Shown here: piece after piece, positions 39,481-47,440 of the stretch
How positions within the stretch are numbered: position 1 is the first letter of the stretch
Layout of the letters: each line of letters starts with the position of its first letter
NCBI GenBank assembly: GCA_002343775.1
Contig: DDSH01000032.1
Location: 7,999 to 71,998 of the forward strand
From: Anaerolineales bacterium UBA2395
GTDB lineage: Bacteria > Chloroflexota > Anaerolineae > Anaerolineales > Villigracilaceae
Reading direction: 5' to 3'
Length of the DNA: 64,000 nucleotides
Position numbers and translations under genes: made by a program
The notes under the pieces: generated by a model
Databases searched by the model: none
What the model was told of the DNA's origin: nothing
The model's input: only the letters and a program-made list of their open reading frames with translations

Positions 39481-40044
39481 TCATTGCTTGGATGGCGGGA
39501 TCAAACCGTCGAAGTTATCGGCGGTTTCCTCGAGACGACGCATGTAGGTCGTCATGAAACGTGTCGTTGAAGAATGCGGTGCGCCAAAGTCAAGCACATA
39601 CAATTCTCCATCTGGTTTGAGCACACGATGGATTTCCTTGAATGCGAGTCGTTTATCGTCCGTGATGAGGTGGTGAATGACCAGGCTGGTGACTACTCTG
39701 TCGAAGGTGGAATCAGGATAGGGCAGGGAGGAGGCGAGTCCTTCATCCCATTGAATATCCGAACCGCGAGATTTATCTAGCGCAATTTTCAATACATCAG
39801 GGTCGCCATCCACGCCTGTAACCTGCGCGTTCGGATGGATTTTTTTGAGCATGATGGTGAGCGTACCTGTGCCGCAGCCGAGATCGAGAACCTTCATGCC
39901 TGGACGAATGTTCGCGTGTTGGATCAACCTTTGTTTAAAAGTTTCCTCGCGCATGACCCATTTGAGCAGAGGATCATACAATGGCGTGAGCCAGCGAAAG
40001 CTCAAGGCAGGGATATAACGTTTTTTACCAGATGCTTGCCTCAT
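39481..40044 (-). CDS. Class I SAM-dependent methyltransferase
   Basis: 187 residues. VLDLGCGTGTLTIML (motif I), GVDGD (motif II) and LVIHHLITDDKRLAFKEIHRVLKPDGELYVLDFG (motifs IV-VI) define a Rossmann methyltransferase of the UbiE/ArsM-like group. The N-terminal YDPLLKWVMREE matches UbiE-like quinone methyltransferases; the arsenite-methylating cysteines are absent. Its substrate in a copper operon is unknown. It overlaps the Lgt-like gene by 20 nt. Confidence 0.85.
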   Translation of the reverse strand: MRQASGKKRYIPALSFRWLTPLYDPLLKWVMREETFKQRLIQHANIRPGMKVLDLGCGTGTLTIMLKKIHPNAQVTGVDGDPDVLKIALDKSRGSDIQWDEGLASSLPYPDSTFDRVVTSLVIHHLITDDKRLAFKEIHRVLKPDGELYVLDFGAPHSSTTRFMTTYMRRLEETADNFDGLIPPSKQ

Positions 40045-40771
40045 TTGGTTCGATCCTTTCCCATTGTCTCAACAAGACAATGCAAATAATAAGAACAAGC
40101 AACCCCATCACTTGCGCGGCGCGATAACCATCCAGCCAGAGTACACTGTCGCCGCGGAAGGCTTCGAGAAAGACTCGCGCCAGCGCGGAAAGAGAGACGA
40201 ACTGCGCAAAGCGAATTCCTGGCGCGTGGGCTGGAAGAACTTTTGGAAGCACGAGTGTAAAGATCGCCAGCGCAAGAAAGATTTCATAAAGTTGCGTTGG
40301 GTGACGATAATCAGACCACACGTACATTGCCCAGGGGACACGAGACGGCGAGCCGTAGGCATTTCCGCTGAGCAGGTGGGAGACACCAATTGAGATCATG
40401 AAGAATGCCAACCCAGGCGTGAGCGCATCCAATGATCGGCGAAACGGAAGTTTCTGACGATATCCATATATCAAGGCTGTGGACATACCGATTAGAAAAC
40501 CCCCGATGGGAGAAAGCGTGCTTGTGCTCAGCGAGAACAAGCCCAATGGATTTGCCACATAAACTGAGGCGTATTGCGCAGCATAGACAAGCCTTGCTCC
40601 GAGAATCCCGCCGAGCAATCCGTACCCAATCAGGTTATTGATTTTCTCCTTGTTTAAACCAAGGCGGGCGGCTTCACGCTCGGTGAATGTTGAGCCGATC
40701 CAAAAACCAATGAACAACATCAACAATGGCATTTGAAGCAGGAAGGGTCCAAGTCGAAGGTAAGGGAACAT
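40025..40771 (-). CDS. Prolipoprotein diacylglyceryl transferase-like membrane protein
   Basis: 248 residues, about seven membrane helices. GGILGARLVYAAQYA, ISIGVSHLLSGNAYGSPSRVPWAMYV and HPTQLYEIFLAL correspond to the conserved signature regions of Lgt, including the HPTQLYE motif. The family moves diacylglycerol onto the lipobox cysteine of pre-lipoproteins. Sequence differences in the usual RxGNF(I/V)N motif (here SGNAYGSPSR) suggest a divergent paralogue. Several lipoproteins in this island are possible substrates. It is within the CopA operon. Confidence 0.8.
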   Translation of the reverse strand: MFPYLRLGPFLLQMPLLMLFIGFWIGSTFTEREAARLGLNKEKINNLIGYGLLGGILGARLVYAAQYASVYVANPLGLFSLSTSTLSPIGGFLIGMSTALIYGYRQKLPFRRSLDALTPGLAFFMISIGVSHLLSGNAYGSPSRVPWAMYVWSDYRHPTQLYEIFLALAIFTLVLPKVLPAHAPGIRFAQFVSLSALARVFLEAFRGDSVLWLDGYRAAQVMGLLVLIICIVLLRQWERIEPNEASIW

Positions 40772-41322
40772 TACTCGCCCTCCCGTAATAGCTCTTCCAC
40801 CTTGGATTGAATCAATGCCTCGCTCATGGGTCCGCCGACCACAACGGAACGAATTACTCCCTTGCGATCAATGAAGTACGAAGTCGGCAGGGCAGTGATG
40901 CGATACAGGTTCCCAGTCGCATTATCGCGGTCGAGCGCGATGGGAAAAGTCAAACCGATTTCTTTTGCAAAATCAGCCGCGGCTTGTTCTGAATCCTGGG
41001 CGGTGAGGTTCAAGCCGATCACCACAAAGCCAATGTCCTTGTAACTTCGATACGCTTTTTCGATGGCTGGCATTTCCAGACGGCAGGGTGGGCACCACGA
41101 TGTCCAGAAGTTGACCAGCACCACCTTGCCGCGTAAATCGGAAAGCGCAACTGTGCTGCCGTCCAACAGGTCGAGGGCGAAGTTGGGCGCAGTGAAGCCT
41201 TCTTTGGCAACTGCATCCTGCTGCGCTTTAGGCCGGTCGGGCGAGACGCGCGAGAAAACAGTCCAGAACATTCCGAGAATCAAAGCCCAGGTCATCCACG
41301 TGATAAAGCGGGAGTTTTTCAT
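40771..41322 (-). CDS. TlpA/ResA-like membrane-anchored thioredoxin
   Basis: 183 residues. A signal anchor is followed by the AhpC/TSA-type thioredoxin fold: FALDLLDGSTVALSDLRGKVVLVNFWTSWCPPCRLEMP with the active-site WCPPC, and ALPTSYFIDRKGVIRS with the cis-Pro loop. Proteins of this type keep extracytoplasmic cysteines (cytochrome c or CuA sites) reduced, and two CuA proteins are encoded in the island. It shares one base with each neighbour. Confidence 0.88.
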   Translation of the reverse strand: MKNSRFITWMTWALILGMFWTVFSRVSPDRPKAQQDAVAKEGFTAPNFALDLLDGSTVALSDLRGKVVLVNFWTSWCPPCRLEMPAIEKAYRSYKDIGFVVIGLNLTAQDSEQAAADFAKEIGLTFPIALDRDNATGNLYRITALPTSYFIDRKGVIRSVVVGGPMSEALIQSKVEELLREGE

Positions 41323-41636
41323 TATGGTGTTCCAGACAGTGATTGCAGTTTTTCCCGCAGCATATGGACAGTGGGAAATCCCTTGACGCCTTCAGGCGTG
41401 GAATAGACGCGGCAACTCATCGAATACGTTTCGCGTTCCTCATGCCATAAATCCATACCATCAACACGAAAATGAGGGGAACCGAGGAATTTCAAACGCT
41501 CCGCATCTTCATCGGTCTCTACTTTCACCATTTCCACAGAGGCGGAGATTCCCTCCTCTTGTAAAGCAGTCCGAAGACTTTCCAAACCAGCTTCCCAGGA
41601 GGGACAACCATCGAAATAGAGAAGTTCAATTTTCAT
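41322..41636 (-). CDS. Small thioredoxin-fold protein (DF family type)
   Basis: 104 residues. MKIELLYFDGCPSWEAGLESLRTALQEE matches the FDGCP(N/S)W start of a small family that includes selenocysteine versions, here with cysteine. GSPHFRVDGMDLWHEER and SCRVYSTPEGVKGFPTVHML follow. Function is not established; it is often found with mercury, arsenic or copper genes. It lies 6 nt after CopA. Confidence 0.75.
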   Translation of the reverse strand: MKIELLYFDGCPSWEAGLESLRTALQEEGISASVEMVKVETDEDAERLKFLGSPHFRVDGMDLWHEERETYSMSCRVYSTPEGVKGFPTVHMLREKLQSLSGTP

Positions 41637-41642
41637 AACAGC

Positions 41643-44279
41643 TCACTTTACACTAAACTTCGGTCTGAAGCCTCGCAGGCGGTTGGCATTGCCAACTACG
41701 GTCACGGATGAGAATGCCATTGCTGCCCCCGCGATCAATGGGCTGAGCAACAATCCAAAGAACGGGAACAATACTCCCATAGCAACAGGGATACCCAACA
41801 CGTTGTATATAAAGGCGCCAAATAGGTTTTGGTAGATGTTGGTCATGGTAGCGCGGCTGACTTCGATGGCAGTCACCACACCTTTGAGACTGCCCTTGAT
41901 CAGCGTGATGTCCGAGGCTTCGATGGCGACATCCGTGCCTGTTCCGATGGCGAGACCGACATCCGCTTGTGCGAGCGCGGGGGCATCATTGATGCCATCG
42001 CCAACCATCGCGACTTTTTTGTTTTCCGCTTGCAACAGGTGAACGTTGTTTGCCTTATCTTCGGGCAATACTTCCGCCAGCACGCGCGTGACCCCAACCT
42101 TGCGAGCAATCGCTTCAGCGGTGCGGCGATTATCGCCGGTGATCATCACAACTTCAATGCCCATACCTTGCAGAGCTTTGATCGCTTCGGCAGAATCTTC
42201 CTTGACCGTGTCTGCCACGGCAACAATACCAGCGGCTTTGCCGTCAATTGCGACGAACATTGGGGTCTTGCCATCGTCGGCGAGCGATTTGGATCTATTC
42301 TCCAACTCGCCCAGCGCGATGTTCTCTCGGTTCATCAACTTGAGATTGCCAATCAGGATATTTCGTCCTTCAACCTTCGCGGAAACGCCATGTCCAGGGA
42401 TGGCTTCAAAATCCTGCACATCGGTCAATTCCAGTTTTCGCGCCTGTGCTCCGTCCACAATGGCTTGCGCCAGGGGATGTTCACTGACCTTCTCAACGGA
42501 TGCCACCAGGCGCAACAACTGATGGCTGTTACCATTCATGGAATTGGTAAGGATGACATCCGTTAACTCAGGCTTTCCCTTTGTAATCGTGCCCGTCTTA
42601 TCCAACACCACGGTTTGAATGGCTCGCGCAGTTTGCAGGGCTTCGCCAGAGCGGATGAGAATCCCATGTTCCGCACCTTTGCCAATGCCGACCATCAAGC
42701 TCATGGGCGTGGCAAGACCCAAAGCGCAGGGGCAGGCAATGATGAGCACGGTTACACTGGTAACGAGTGCATATACCAATTGCGGTTGAGGTCCAATCAC
42801 GAACCAAATGACGAACGTCCACACGGCGAGAATCATCACGATGGGTACGAAATAACCAGAGATGGTATCGGCAAGACGGGCAATTGGTGCTTTGGAATTT
42901 TGCGCGTCCTGCACCATCTTCACGATCTGCGCGAGAGCCGTATCCTTGCCGACCTTCGTGGCGCGGAATTTGAACGCGCCTGTCTTGTTCAAGGTCGCTC
43001 CGATCACCTCATCTCCCTGTTTCTTGGAAACTGGCAACGACTCACCCGTCAGCATCGACTCATCCACGGCAGAACTGCCTTCGACGATAACGCCATCCAC
43101 GGGTATTTTCTCACCGGGACGGACCTGGATCACATCGCCGACCAACACTTCTTCTACAGGCAGATCAAGTTCTTTTCCATTGCGAATCACGCGGGCAGTC
43201 TTCGCTTGTAGACCCAACAATTTCTTGATCGCCGCGCTGGATTGTCCCTTGGCGCGTAGTTCAAGTGCCTGCCCCAACACAACCAATGCAATGACAACTG
43301 CAACTACATCGTAAAACGGCTCGGATGTCCCTTCAGGAAACACGGACGGAAATGCAATGGCAAACGTTGAATACAACCATGCCGCGCCGGTACCGAGCGC
43401 GATCAAGGTGTTCATGTTGGCTGAGCGATGTTTGAAGGCCGCCCACGCACCTGTGAAAAAGTCATACCCGGAATAGAACAACACAGGTAGTGTTGCAACG
43501 GCGGAAAGAACCCATGACCATCGGATGGTCTCCATTGACAAATCCCGGATGCCGGGAACGTATTGCGGGTATGCGAATAACAACACCGGAATGGAAACAA
43601 TTGCCGAGAACCAGAACATTCTCATCAGCCGGATGTATTCACGGGCATGTGCCTCTTCTTGTTTGTCTATTGGCGCGCCAGTCAGCGCAGGACGTGGCTT
43701 GTATCCCCAAGCCTCAATGGCTGCATTCAATTGTACAAGGGTTGCCTTTTGGGGGAGATAATCCACGCTCGCTTCCTGTGTGGCAATGTTGACCGTTGCG
43801 CTTAATACGCCATCTGTGGACTTCAGTTCATCCTCGATGAACTTCACACAGGAGGCACAACGCAGGTTCTCGATTCCGATTTTGAGATTCGACCCGCCAG
43901 GTTGAAACCCCCCCAAGCGGATGACTGCCGCCATTTGCGGAATGTTCACCTTTTTGGAATCATATTCCACCTGCAACACACCCGCACCTGCATTGGTGGT
44001 TACTTGATGAACGCCCTCCAGGGCGCGCAAACCAGATTCCAGGGCGGTGACAGGTTTGTAAAACGGCAGATCGGCGACGGGTAGTTCGATGCGGGTGAGC
44101 GTCCGTTCGGGATTAAAACCCGTTGTTGCCGAAGTCATCACATAATGGTGCGGGTCGATATCGAACTGTTCCACGCAGGATTGTGAGCAAAAATACAACG
44201 TCTGCCCCATGTGTTCGCGCTCGGCGAAGGCACTTTGGGGTTCAATTTCCATTCCACATACAGGGTCACGGACAGTCAT
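41643..44279 (-). CDS. copA: Copper-exporting P1B-type ATPase
   Basis: 878 residues. From the N-terminus: a YHS domain (DPVCGMEIEPQ...YFCSQSCVEQF, 4-41), an HMA-like domain lacking CxxC (about 58-128), and an HMA domain with NLRCASCVKFIEDEL (about 140). The membrane domain has IIACPCALGLATP, TGES is the actuator motif, and the phosphorylation site is DKTGTITKGKP, followed by GDGINDAPAL. This is a full set for Cu(I) export. The N-terminal YHS plus two HMA domains is an expanded metal-sensing region. It heads an operon of eight genes under promoter P4. Confidence 0.95.
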   Translation of the reverse strand: MTVRDPVCGMEIEPQSAFAEREHMGQTLYFCSQSCVEQFDIDPHHYVMTSATTGFNPERTLTRIELPVADLPFYKPVTALESGLRALEGVHQVTTNAGAGVLQVEYDSKKVNIPQMAAVIRLGGFQPGGSNLKIGIENLRCASCVKFIEDELKSTDGVLSATVNIATQEASVDYLPQKATLVQLNAAIEAWGYKPRPALTGAPIDKQEEAHAREYIRLMRMFWFSAIVSIPVLLFAYPQYVPGIRDLSMETIRWSWVLSAVATLPVLFYSGYDFFTGAWAAFKHRSANMNTLIALGTGAAWLYSTFAIAFPSVFPEGTSEPFYDVVAVVIALVVLGQALELRAKGQSSAAIKKLLGLQAKTARVIRNGKELDLPVEEVLVGDVIQVRPGEKIPVDGVIVEGSSAVDESMLTGESLPVSKKQGDEVIGATLNKTGAFKFRATKVGKDTALAQIVKMVQDAQNSKAPIARLADTISGYFVPIVMILAVWTFVIWFVIGPQPQLVYALVTSVTVLIIACPCALGLATPMSLMVGIGKGAEHGILIRSGEALQTARAIQTVVLDKTGTITKGKPELTDVILTNSMNGNSHQLLRLVASVEKVSEHPLAQAIVDGAQARKLELTDVQDFEAIPGHGVSAKVEGRNILIGNLKLMNRENIALGELENRSKSLADDGKTPMFVAIDGKAAGIVAVADTVKEDSAEAIKALQGMGIEVVMITGDNRRTAEAIARKVGVTRVLAEVLPEDKANNVHLLQAENKKVAMVGDGINDAPALAQADVGLAIGTGTDVAIEASDITLIKGSLKGVVTAIEVSRATMTNIYQNLFGAFIYNVLGIPVAMGVLFPFFGLLLSPLIAGAAMAFSSVTVVGNANRLRGFRPKFSVK

Positions 44280-44308
44280 GGTTGCCTACCTTTTATAAAG
44301 ATGCCAAT

Positions 44309-44377
44309 AGTGTATATCCAATAGACGATGGCAGGGAGCGGATTTCAGCCTAGTGGTATATAAGCAAAATAGCCTAT
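44309..44377 (-). promoter_or_regulatory. Palindrome promoter P4 (copA operon)
   Basis: Palindrome 44360-44377 (ATAGGCTATTTTGCTTAT on the minus strand), 45 nt, -10 TACACT (44309-44314). A TCCGCT, one mismatch from TGCGCT, starts 28 nt before the -10. Confidence 0.75.
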
Positions 44378-44412
44378 CTTCCGACAGGCTACTTTGAGAA
44401 CGCGAGGTTACT

Positions 44413-44766
44413 TTACTTCAAGGAATTGCCGCAGTAGGGGCAAGTCTGCCAATCGGCTTGGGTGCCCTTTCCGCAGTTGGAGCAGGGCGTCAGGGATGAG
44501 GCTTGGGGAGGATTTCCTGTATTTCGCACCAGGGATGCGACACCAAACCCAATGAGCACGAGGATGCCGATGGGGATGAGCCACATGAAGATCATGCCCA
44601 ATCCCATTCCGAACCAGCCGAAGGGAGAGTAGCCCCAGTTACCCATCATGCCATAACCGCCCATCATGCCATATCCACGGTTGCCCCATATCATGCCGCC
44701 TCCGAAAAGGAACAGAGCAGCAAGAACAGCTACGATGCCAACGATCCACCAGTTACCTTTTTTCAT
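44413..44766 (-). CDS. Met/Gly-rich membrane protein with C-terminal zinc ribbon
   Basis: 117 residues. Two membrane helices (about 7-26 and 50-82) flank an external loop GYGMMGGYGMMGNWGY; the C-terminus is a zinc ribbon, CSNCGKGTQADWQTCPYCG. This layout resembles short SHOCT/zinc-ribbon membrane proteins in copper islands. The Met loop repeats the theme of the sensor kinase and the 28822 protein. It is 12 nt after the small zinc-ribbon gene, in one unit with it. Confidence 0.72.
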   Translation of the reverse strand: MKKGNWWIVGIVAVLAALFLFGGGMIWGNRGYGMMGGYGMMGNWGYSPFGWFGMGLGMIFMWLIPIGILVLIGFGVASLVRNTGNPPQASSLTPCSNCGKGTQADWQTCPYCGNSLK

Positions 44767-44778
44767 TTTGACTTCCTT

Positions 44779-44952
44779 TCATAAAGTTTGTCCGCAGCGC
44801 GGGCAGTTTTTCCAGTCGTTTTGCGCAGCCTGTCCACATTTGTGGCAGGTACGGCTTGCAACGGGCTTGAGCGCATTGACCAGATTATTGCCAGAAACGC
44901 TGTAGACGATCAAACCGACAAGTACTAAAGGGACGATCCACATGAGAAACAT
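44779..44952 (-). CDS. Small membrane protein with zinc ribbon, 57 aa
   Basis: MFLMWIVPLVLVGLIVYSVS is a membrane helix, followed by a zinc ribbon CHKCGQAAQNDWKNCPRCG that is clearly related to the ribbon of the next gene (CSNCGKGTQADWQTCPYCG). The ATG at 44952 has AAAGGAG 6 nt upstream. Promoter and four 11-bp repeats lie just upstream (44976-45029). Confidence 0.72.
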   Translation of the reverse strand: MFLMWIVPLVLVGLIVYSVSGNNLVNALKPVASRTCHKCGQAAQNDWKNCPRCGQTL

Positions 44953-44975
44953 ACTGTACTCCTTTCGATGATCCA

Positions 44976-45029
44976 AGAATACCCGGCATGATTAAAGAAT
45001 GTGTAAAGGCACGGCAAAGAGTGATTGAA
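44976..45029 (-). promoter_or_regulatory. Array of four 11-bp repeats before the zinc-ribbon genes
   Basis: On the minus strand TTCAATCACTC, TTTGCCGTGCC, TTTACACATTC and TTTAATC follow in 11-bp register, then 8 nt, then -10 TATTCT (44976-44981). Third example of the geometry at 28715 and 37822. Confidence 0.65.
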
Positions 45030-45061
45030 GATTTTGTTTCGGCAAATTGTCTAAAATAAAA

Positions 45062-45084
45062 TAACCTGCCCAGTGGGCAGGTTA
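45062..45084 (-). terminator. Terminator of the YHS gene at 45106
   Basis: TAACCTGCCCA-G-TGGGCAGGTTA is a perfect inverted repeat followed on the minus strand by TTTTATTTT, 22 nt past the stop. Confidence 0.88.
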
Positions 45085-45105
45085 CCTGAGGAGAAGAGGA
45101 TGGAA

Positions 45106-45285
45106 TTAATGATGATGCGCGTGTTCATGAGTCTTGCTGAGATACTTCTCGGGATCGGCATCAAACGCCTTCTTGCAGCCAAGCGAGCAAAAATAATACG
45201 TTTGCCCCTTGTATTCGGATGTGCCGGCAGCAGTAGCGGGGTCGATATCCATGTGGCAAACGGGGTCATGTACAGTGGTTGTCAT
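45106..45285 (-). CDS. YHS-domain protein with His tail
   Basis: 59 residues. HDPVCHMDIDPATAAGTSEYKGQTYYFCSLGCKKAFDADPEKYL is a complete YHS domain in which the glycine of CGM is His (CHM). The tail HEHAHHH adds further metal ligands. ATG 45285 has AAAGGAG upstream; an in-frame extension would cross the promoter. A single-gene unit under P5. Confidence 0.87.
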   Translation of the reverse strand: MTTTVHDPVCHMDIDPATAAGTSEYKGQTYYFCSLGCKKAFDADPEKYLSKTHEHAHHH

Positions 45286-45307
45286 AAGCTGGTCTCCTTT
45301 CCTTTGT

Positions 45308-45376
45308 ATTATGCAATTAATAGACAGCCTCAACGAGAGCCATATTACTGAGGCTCTTATAGGCAATTCTGCCTAT
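45308..45376 (-). promoter_or_regulatory. Palindrome promoter P5 (YHS gene)
   Basis: Palindrome 45359-45376 (ATAGGCAGAATTGCCTAT on the minus strand), 45 nt, -10 CATAAT (45308-45313). The element 28 nt before the -10 is GGCTCT. Confidence 0.75.
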
Positions 45377-45377
45377 T

Positions 45378-45800
45378 CTATTTCTCGATTTCGCGTCCTG
45401 TCTGTTCCCATGCCACCATGCCGTCTTCGAGATTCCAGATATTGGTATACCCGAGCGAAACAAGTTCCTCTGCCGCAATTGCGCTCATGCGACCACTGCG
45501 GCAATACAGAACGATCCTTGCATTTTTATCCGCTGGCAACTGCGCCAGATTTTCCGGCGCACTGATCTGGTCGTAGGGAATGGACAGGTCTGTATCGGCA
45601 ATGTTCCCTGCGAAAGGAGTATGCACATTGACAAGGATAAGATCCGTGTTCTTCAACATCGTGTCCAAATCGACAGGAGTGATGTTTTTATAGGAACCGT
45701 CAACGGTTGTAACCTCTTTGCCCGTAATCTCTTCGACGCTGCTCTGGCAGGCGGTCAGTGTCACAAGCAGAAACAAGGATATGAGGAGTATCTGTTTCAT
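45378..45800 (-). CDS. Rhodanese-domain lipoprotein
   Basis: 140 residues. Lipobox LTAC (Cys18), then a single rhodanese domain with the active-site loop CRSGRMSAIA. The family transfers sulfur or acts as a thiol/persulfide handler outside the membrane. It overlaps the DsbA-like stop by 4 nt, in one operon with ccdA and the DsbA-like gene, whose products manage extracytoplasmic thiols. Confidence 0.87.
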   Translation of the reverse strand: MKQILLISLFLLVTLTACQSSVEEITGKEVTTVDGSYKNITPVDLDTMLKNTDLILVNVHTPFAGNIADTDLSIPYDQISAPENLAQLPADKNARIVLYCRSGRMSAIAAEELVSLGYTNIWNLEDGMVAWEQTGREIEK

Positions 45801-46543
45801 GGAATTTTTCCAGCCAACTCAAGATCGATGATCTGTTTGAACGCTTCAAGAGGTTGCGCGCCAACGATTGCCAGCCCGTTGATGAAAAATGTTGGGGTGG
45901 ATTGAACGCCAAGGTTGAGCGCAAAATCCATATCCTGTTGGATGGCGTCCTTATATTTACCTGAATTGAGACACTCCTCGAAAGTGACTGCATCCAAATT
46001 GAGGTCAGCGGCGATCTGCAGGTACAACTCACGCCCAAGTTTGTCCTGATTCTCAAAAATCCTGTCATGGTAATCCCAGAAGGCCCCCTGTTCGTTGGCG
46101 CACATCGAGGCTTCCGCCGATGGAAGGGCTTCGGGATGAATGGATGTCAGGGGAAGATGACGATAGACAAAACGGATTTGACCGGGATACGCCGCCAGCA
46201 ATTGTGCAGCCGTCTCATCCTGGAAGCGTTTGCAGAACGGGCACTGAAAGTCGCTGAACTCGACAATTACGATGGGTGCATCCACCGGTCCCTGGCTGGG
46301 AAAGCCTTCGAATGGGATTTCATAACGGGTGAATTGCGGTGCCTGTGTCGCTGCCGGGGCTTCGACAATGGGTCCCTGGGCAACAGATGGATTATTGACA
46401 ATCGCTTGTTGTGAACGGGGGGCAAGCCCCCAGACAACATAACCCGTCAATATGCCGATGGCAAAAGCCAGTATCACCAGGACCGAATAAAAATGGGTTC
46501 GTTTAAAGGTGATGGTATCTTCCGAATTAATGGGGGAATCCAT
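45797..46543 (-). CDS. DsbA-family membrane-anchored thioredoxin
   Basis: 248 residues. A membrane anchor (about 17-38) and a Pro/Gln-rich linker are followed by a DsbA fold: IVEFSDFQCPFCKRFQDETAAQLL with active-site CPFC, and QSTPTFFINGLAIVG with the cis-Pro. It resembles BdbD/DsbA thiol oxidoreductases of Gram-positive and Chloroflexota cells. It is paired with the CcdA-like gene 22 nt upstream. Confidence 0.88.
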   Translation of the reverse strand: MDSPINSEDTITFKRTHFYSVLVILAFAIGILTGYVVWGLAPRSQQAIVNNPSVAQGPIVEAPAATQAPQFTRYEIPFEGFPSQGPVDAPIVIVEFSDFQCPFCKRFQDETAAQLLAAYPGQIRFVYRHLPLTSIHPEALPSAEASMCANEQGAFWDYHDRIFENQDKLGRELYLQIAADLNLDAVTFEECLNSGKYKDAIQQDMDFALNLGVQSTPTFFINGLAIVGAQPLEAFKQIIDLELAGKIP

Positions 46544-46565
46544 AAGGGTATCTTCTCTAAAAATA

Positions 46566-47327
46566 TTATGATCTTTGTATCGTGTGCCCGCTCAGATAAC
46601 CAAGATAGGCAGGCACGAGCGGCAGGACGCAAGGTGAAAGAAATGACAATAGACCGGCAAGGATGGCGGTGAAGTATGTCGGCGCGGCAGAGAACAGGGT
46701 AAACTTTTCGATATATAGACCATTCTTGAATGCCCAGATCGCTATCAGACTCATTGTGTTCGTAAGAAGCAGAACACCAATGGCAATGATGAAAACACCG
46801 CTGGCAATTTTGAAATACTTTTGATAGGGTCGCATGCGTTTGATCCAGCCTGAAGCGCGCTCCAAACCAAGCGCCATCGCCAGGAAGGGAAGCCCCAAAC
46901 CAAGCGAGTACCCTGAAGATAGCCACATCGCCTGTCCGACCGTTTGCTGGCTGAGCCCCATTGTTAGGATTGCGCCCAGTGTGGCACCAATGCATGGGCT
47001 CCAACCTGCTGCAAAGAAAATGCCCATTAACGCCGAGCCACCATAGGTTCCGCGCTGACCTGTGTATTCCGTCCGGGTATCATAATAAAACCAGGGAAGG
47101 CGAATTACATCCAGAGTCGCCAGTCCGAACATGATCACGATCACGCCGCCTAATTGCGCGATAACCCGTTTGTATGCGCCGAACAATTGACCCAGCGCCG
47201 TCACCGAGCCGCCCCAGCCGATTACAAACACCAATGAGAAGCCGAGGACGAAGAGCAGCGCATGTAAAAATATTTTCAAACGTTCTGTTTGGGATGGAAA
47301 GGGGGGAATCGCAGTATCAGAGGTCAT
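46566..47327 (-). CDS. ccdA: CcdA-type thiol transporter
   Basis: 253 residues, six membrane helices. The usual pair of membrane cysteines appears as GWSPCIGATLG and LLSFLSPCVLPLVPAYLGYLSG, the latter being the CcdA/DsbD signature. It passes electrons from cytosolic thioredoxin to extracytoplasmic thioredoxin-fold proteins such as the TlpA-like protein of this island. The order of the two signatures is circularly permuted relative to typical CcdA, where SPC-PLVPAYL is near the N-terminus. First gene of the P6 operon. Confidence 0.85.
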   Translation of the reverse strand: MTSDTAIPPFPSQTERLKIFLHALLFVLGFSLVFVIGWGGSVTALGQLFGAYKRVIAQLGGVIVIMFGLATLDVIRLPWFYYDTRTEYTGQRGTYGGSALMGIFFAAGWSPCIGATLGAILTMGLSQQTVGQAMWLSSGYSLGLGLPFLAMALGLERASGWIKRMRPYQKYFKIASGVFIIAIGVLLLTNTMSLIAIWAFKNGLYIEKFTLFSAAPTYFTAILAGLLSFLSPCVLPLVPAYLGYLSGHTIQRS

Positions 47328-47358
47328 GAGTCTTCCTTTTCAATAAGGATATAACATC

Positions 47359-47427
47359 ATGATACGCAAATCCCCGCCCCTGCATGAGCGCAGGATGGCG
47401 GGGAAATCGGTAGGCAAAATGGCTTAT
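47359..47427 (-). promoter_or_regulatory. Palindrome promoter P6 (ccdA operon)
   Basis: Palindrome 47410-47427 (ATAAGCCATTTTGCCTAC on the minus strand), 45 nt, -10 TATCAT (47359-47364), with TGCGCT 28 nt before the -10. The terminator hairpin of the upstream kinase operon (47371-47404) lies within the spacer. Confidence 0.75.
47371..47404 (-). terminator. Hairpin after the NarX-like kinase operon
   Basis: TCCCCGCC plus CCTGC pair with GCAGG plus GGCGGGGA around an ATGAGC loop, 37 nt past the kinase stop, overlapping promoter P6. Confidence 0.7.
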
Positions 47428-47440
47428 GACCTTTATCGCT

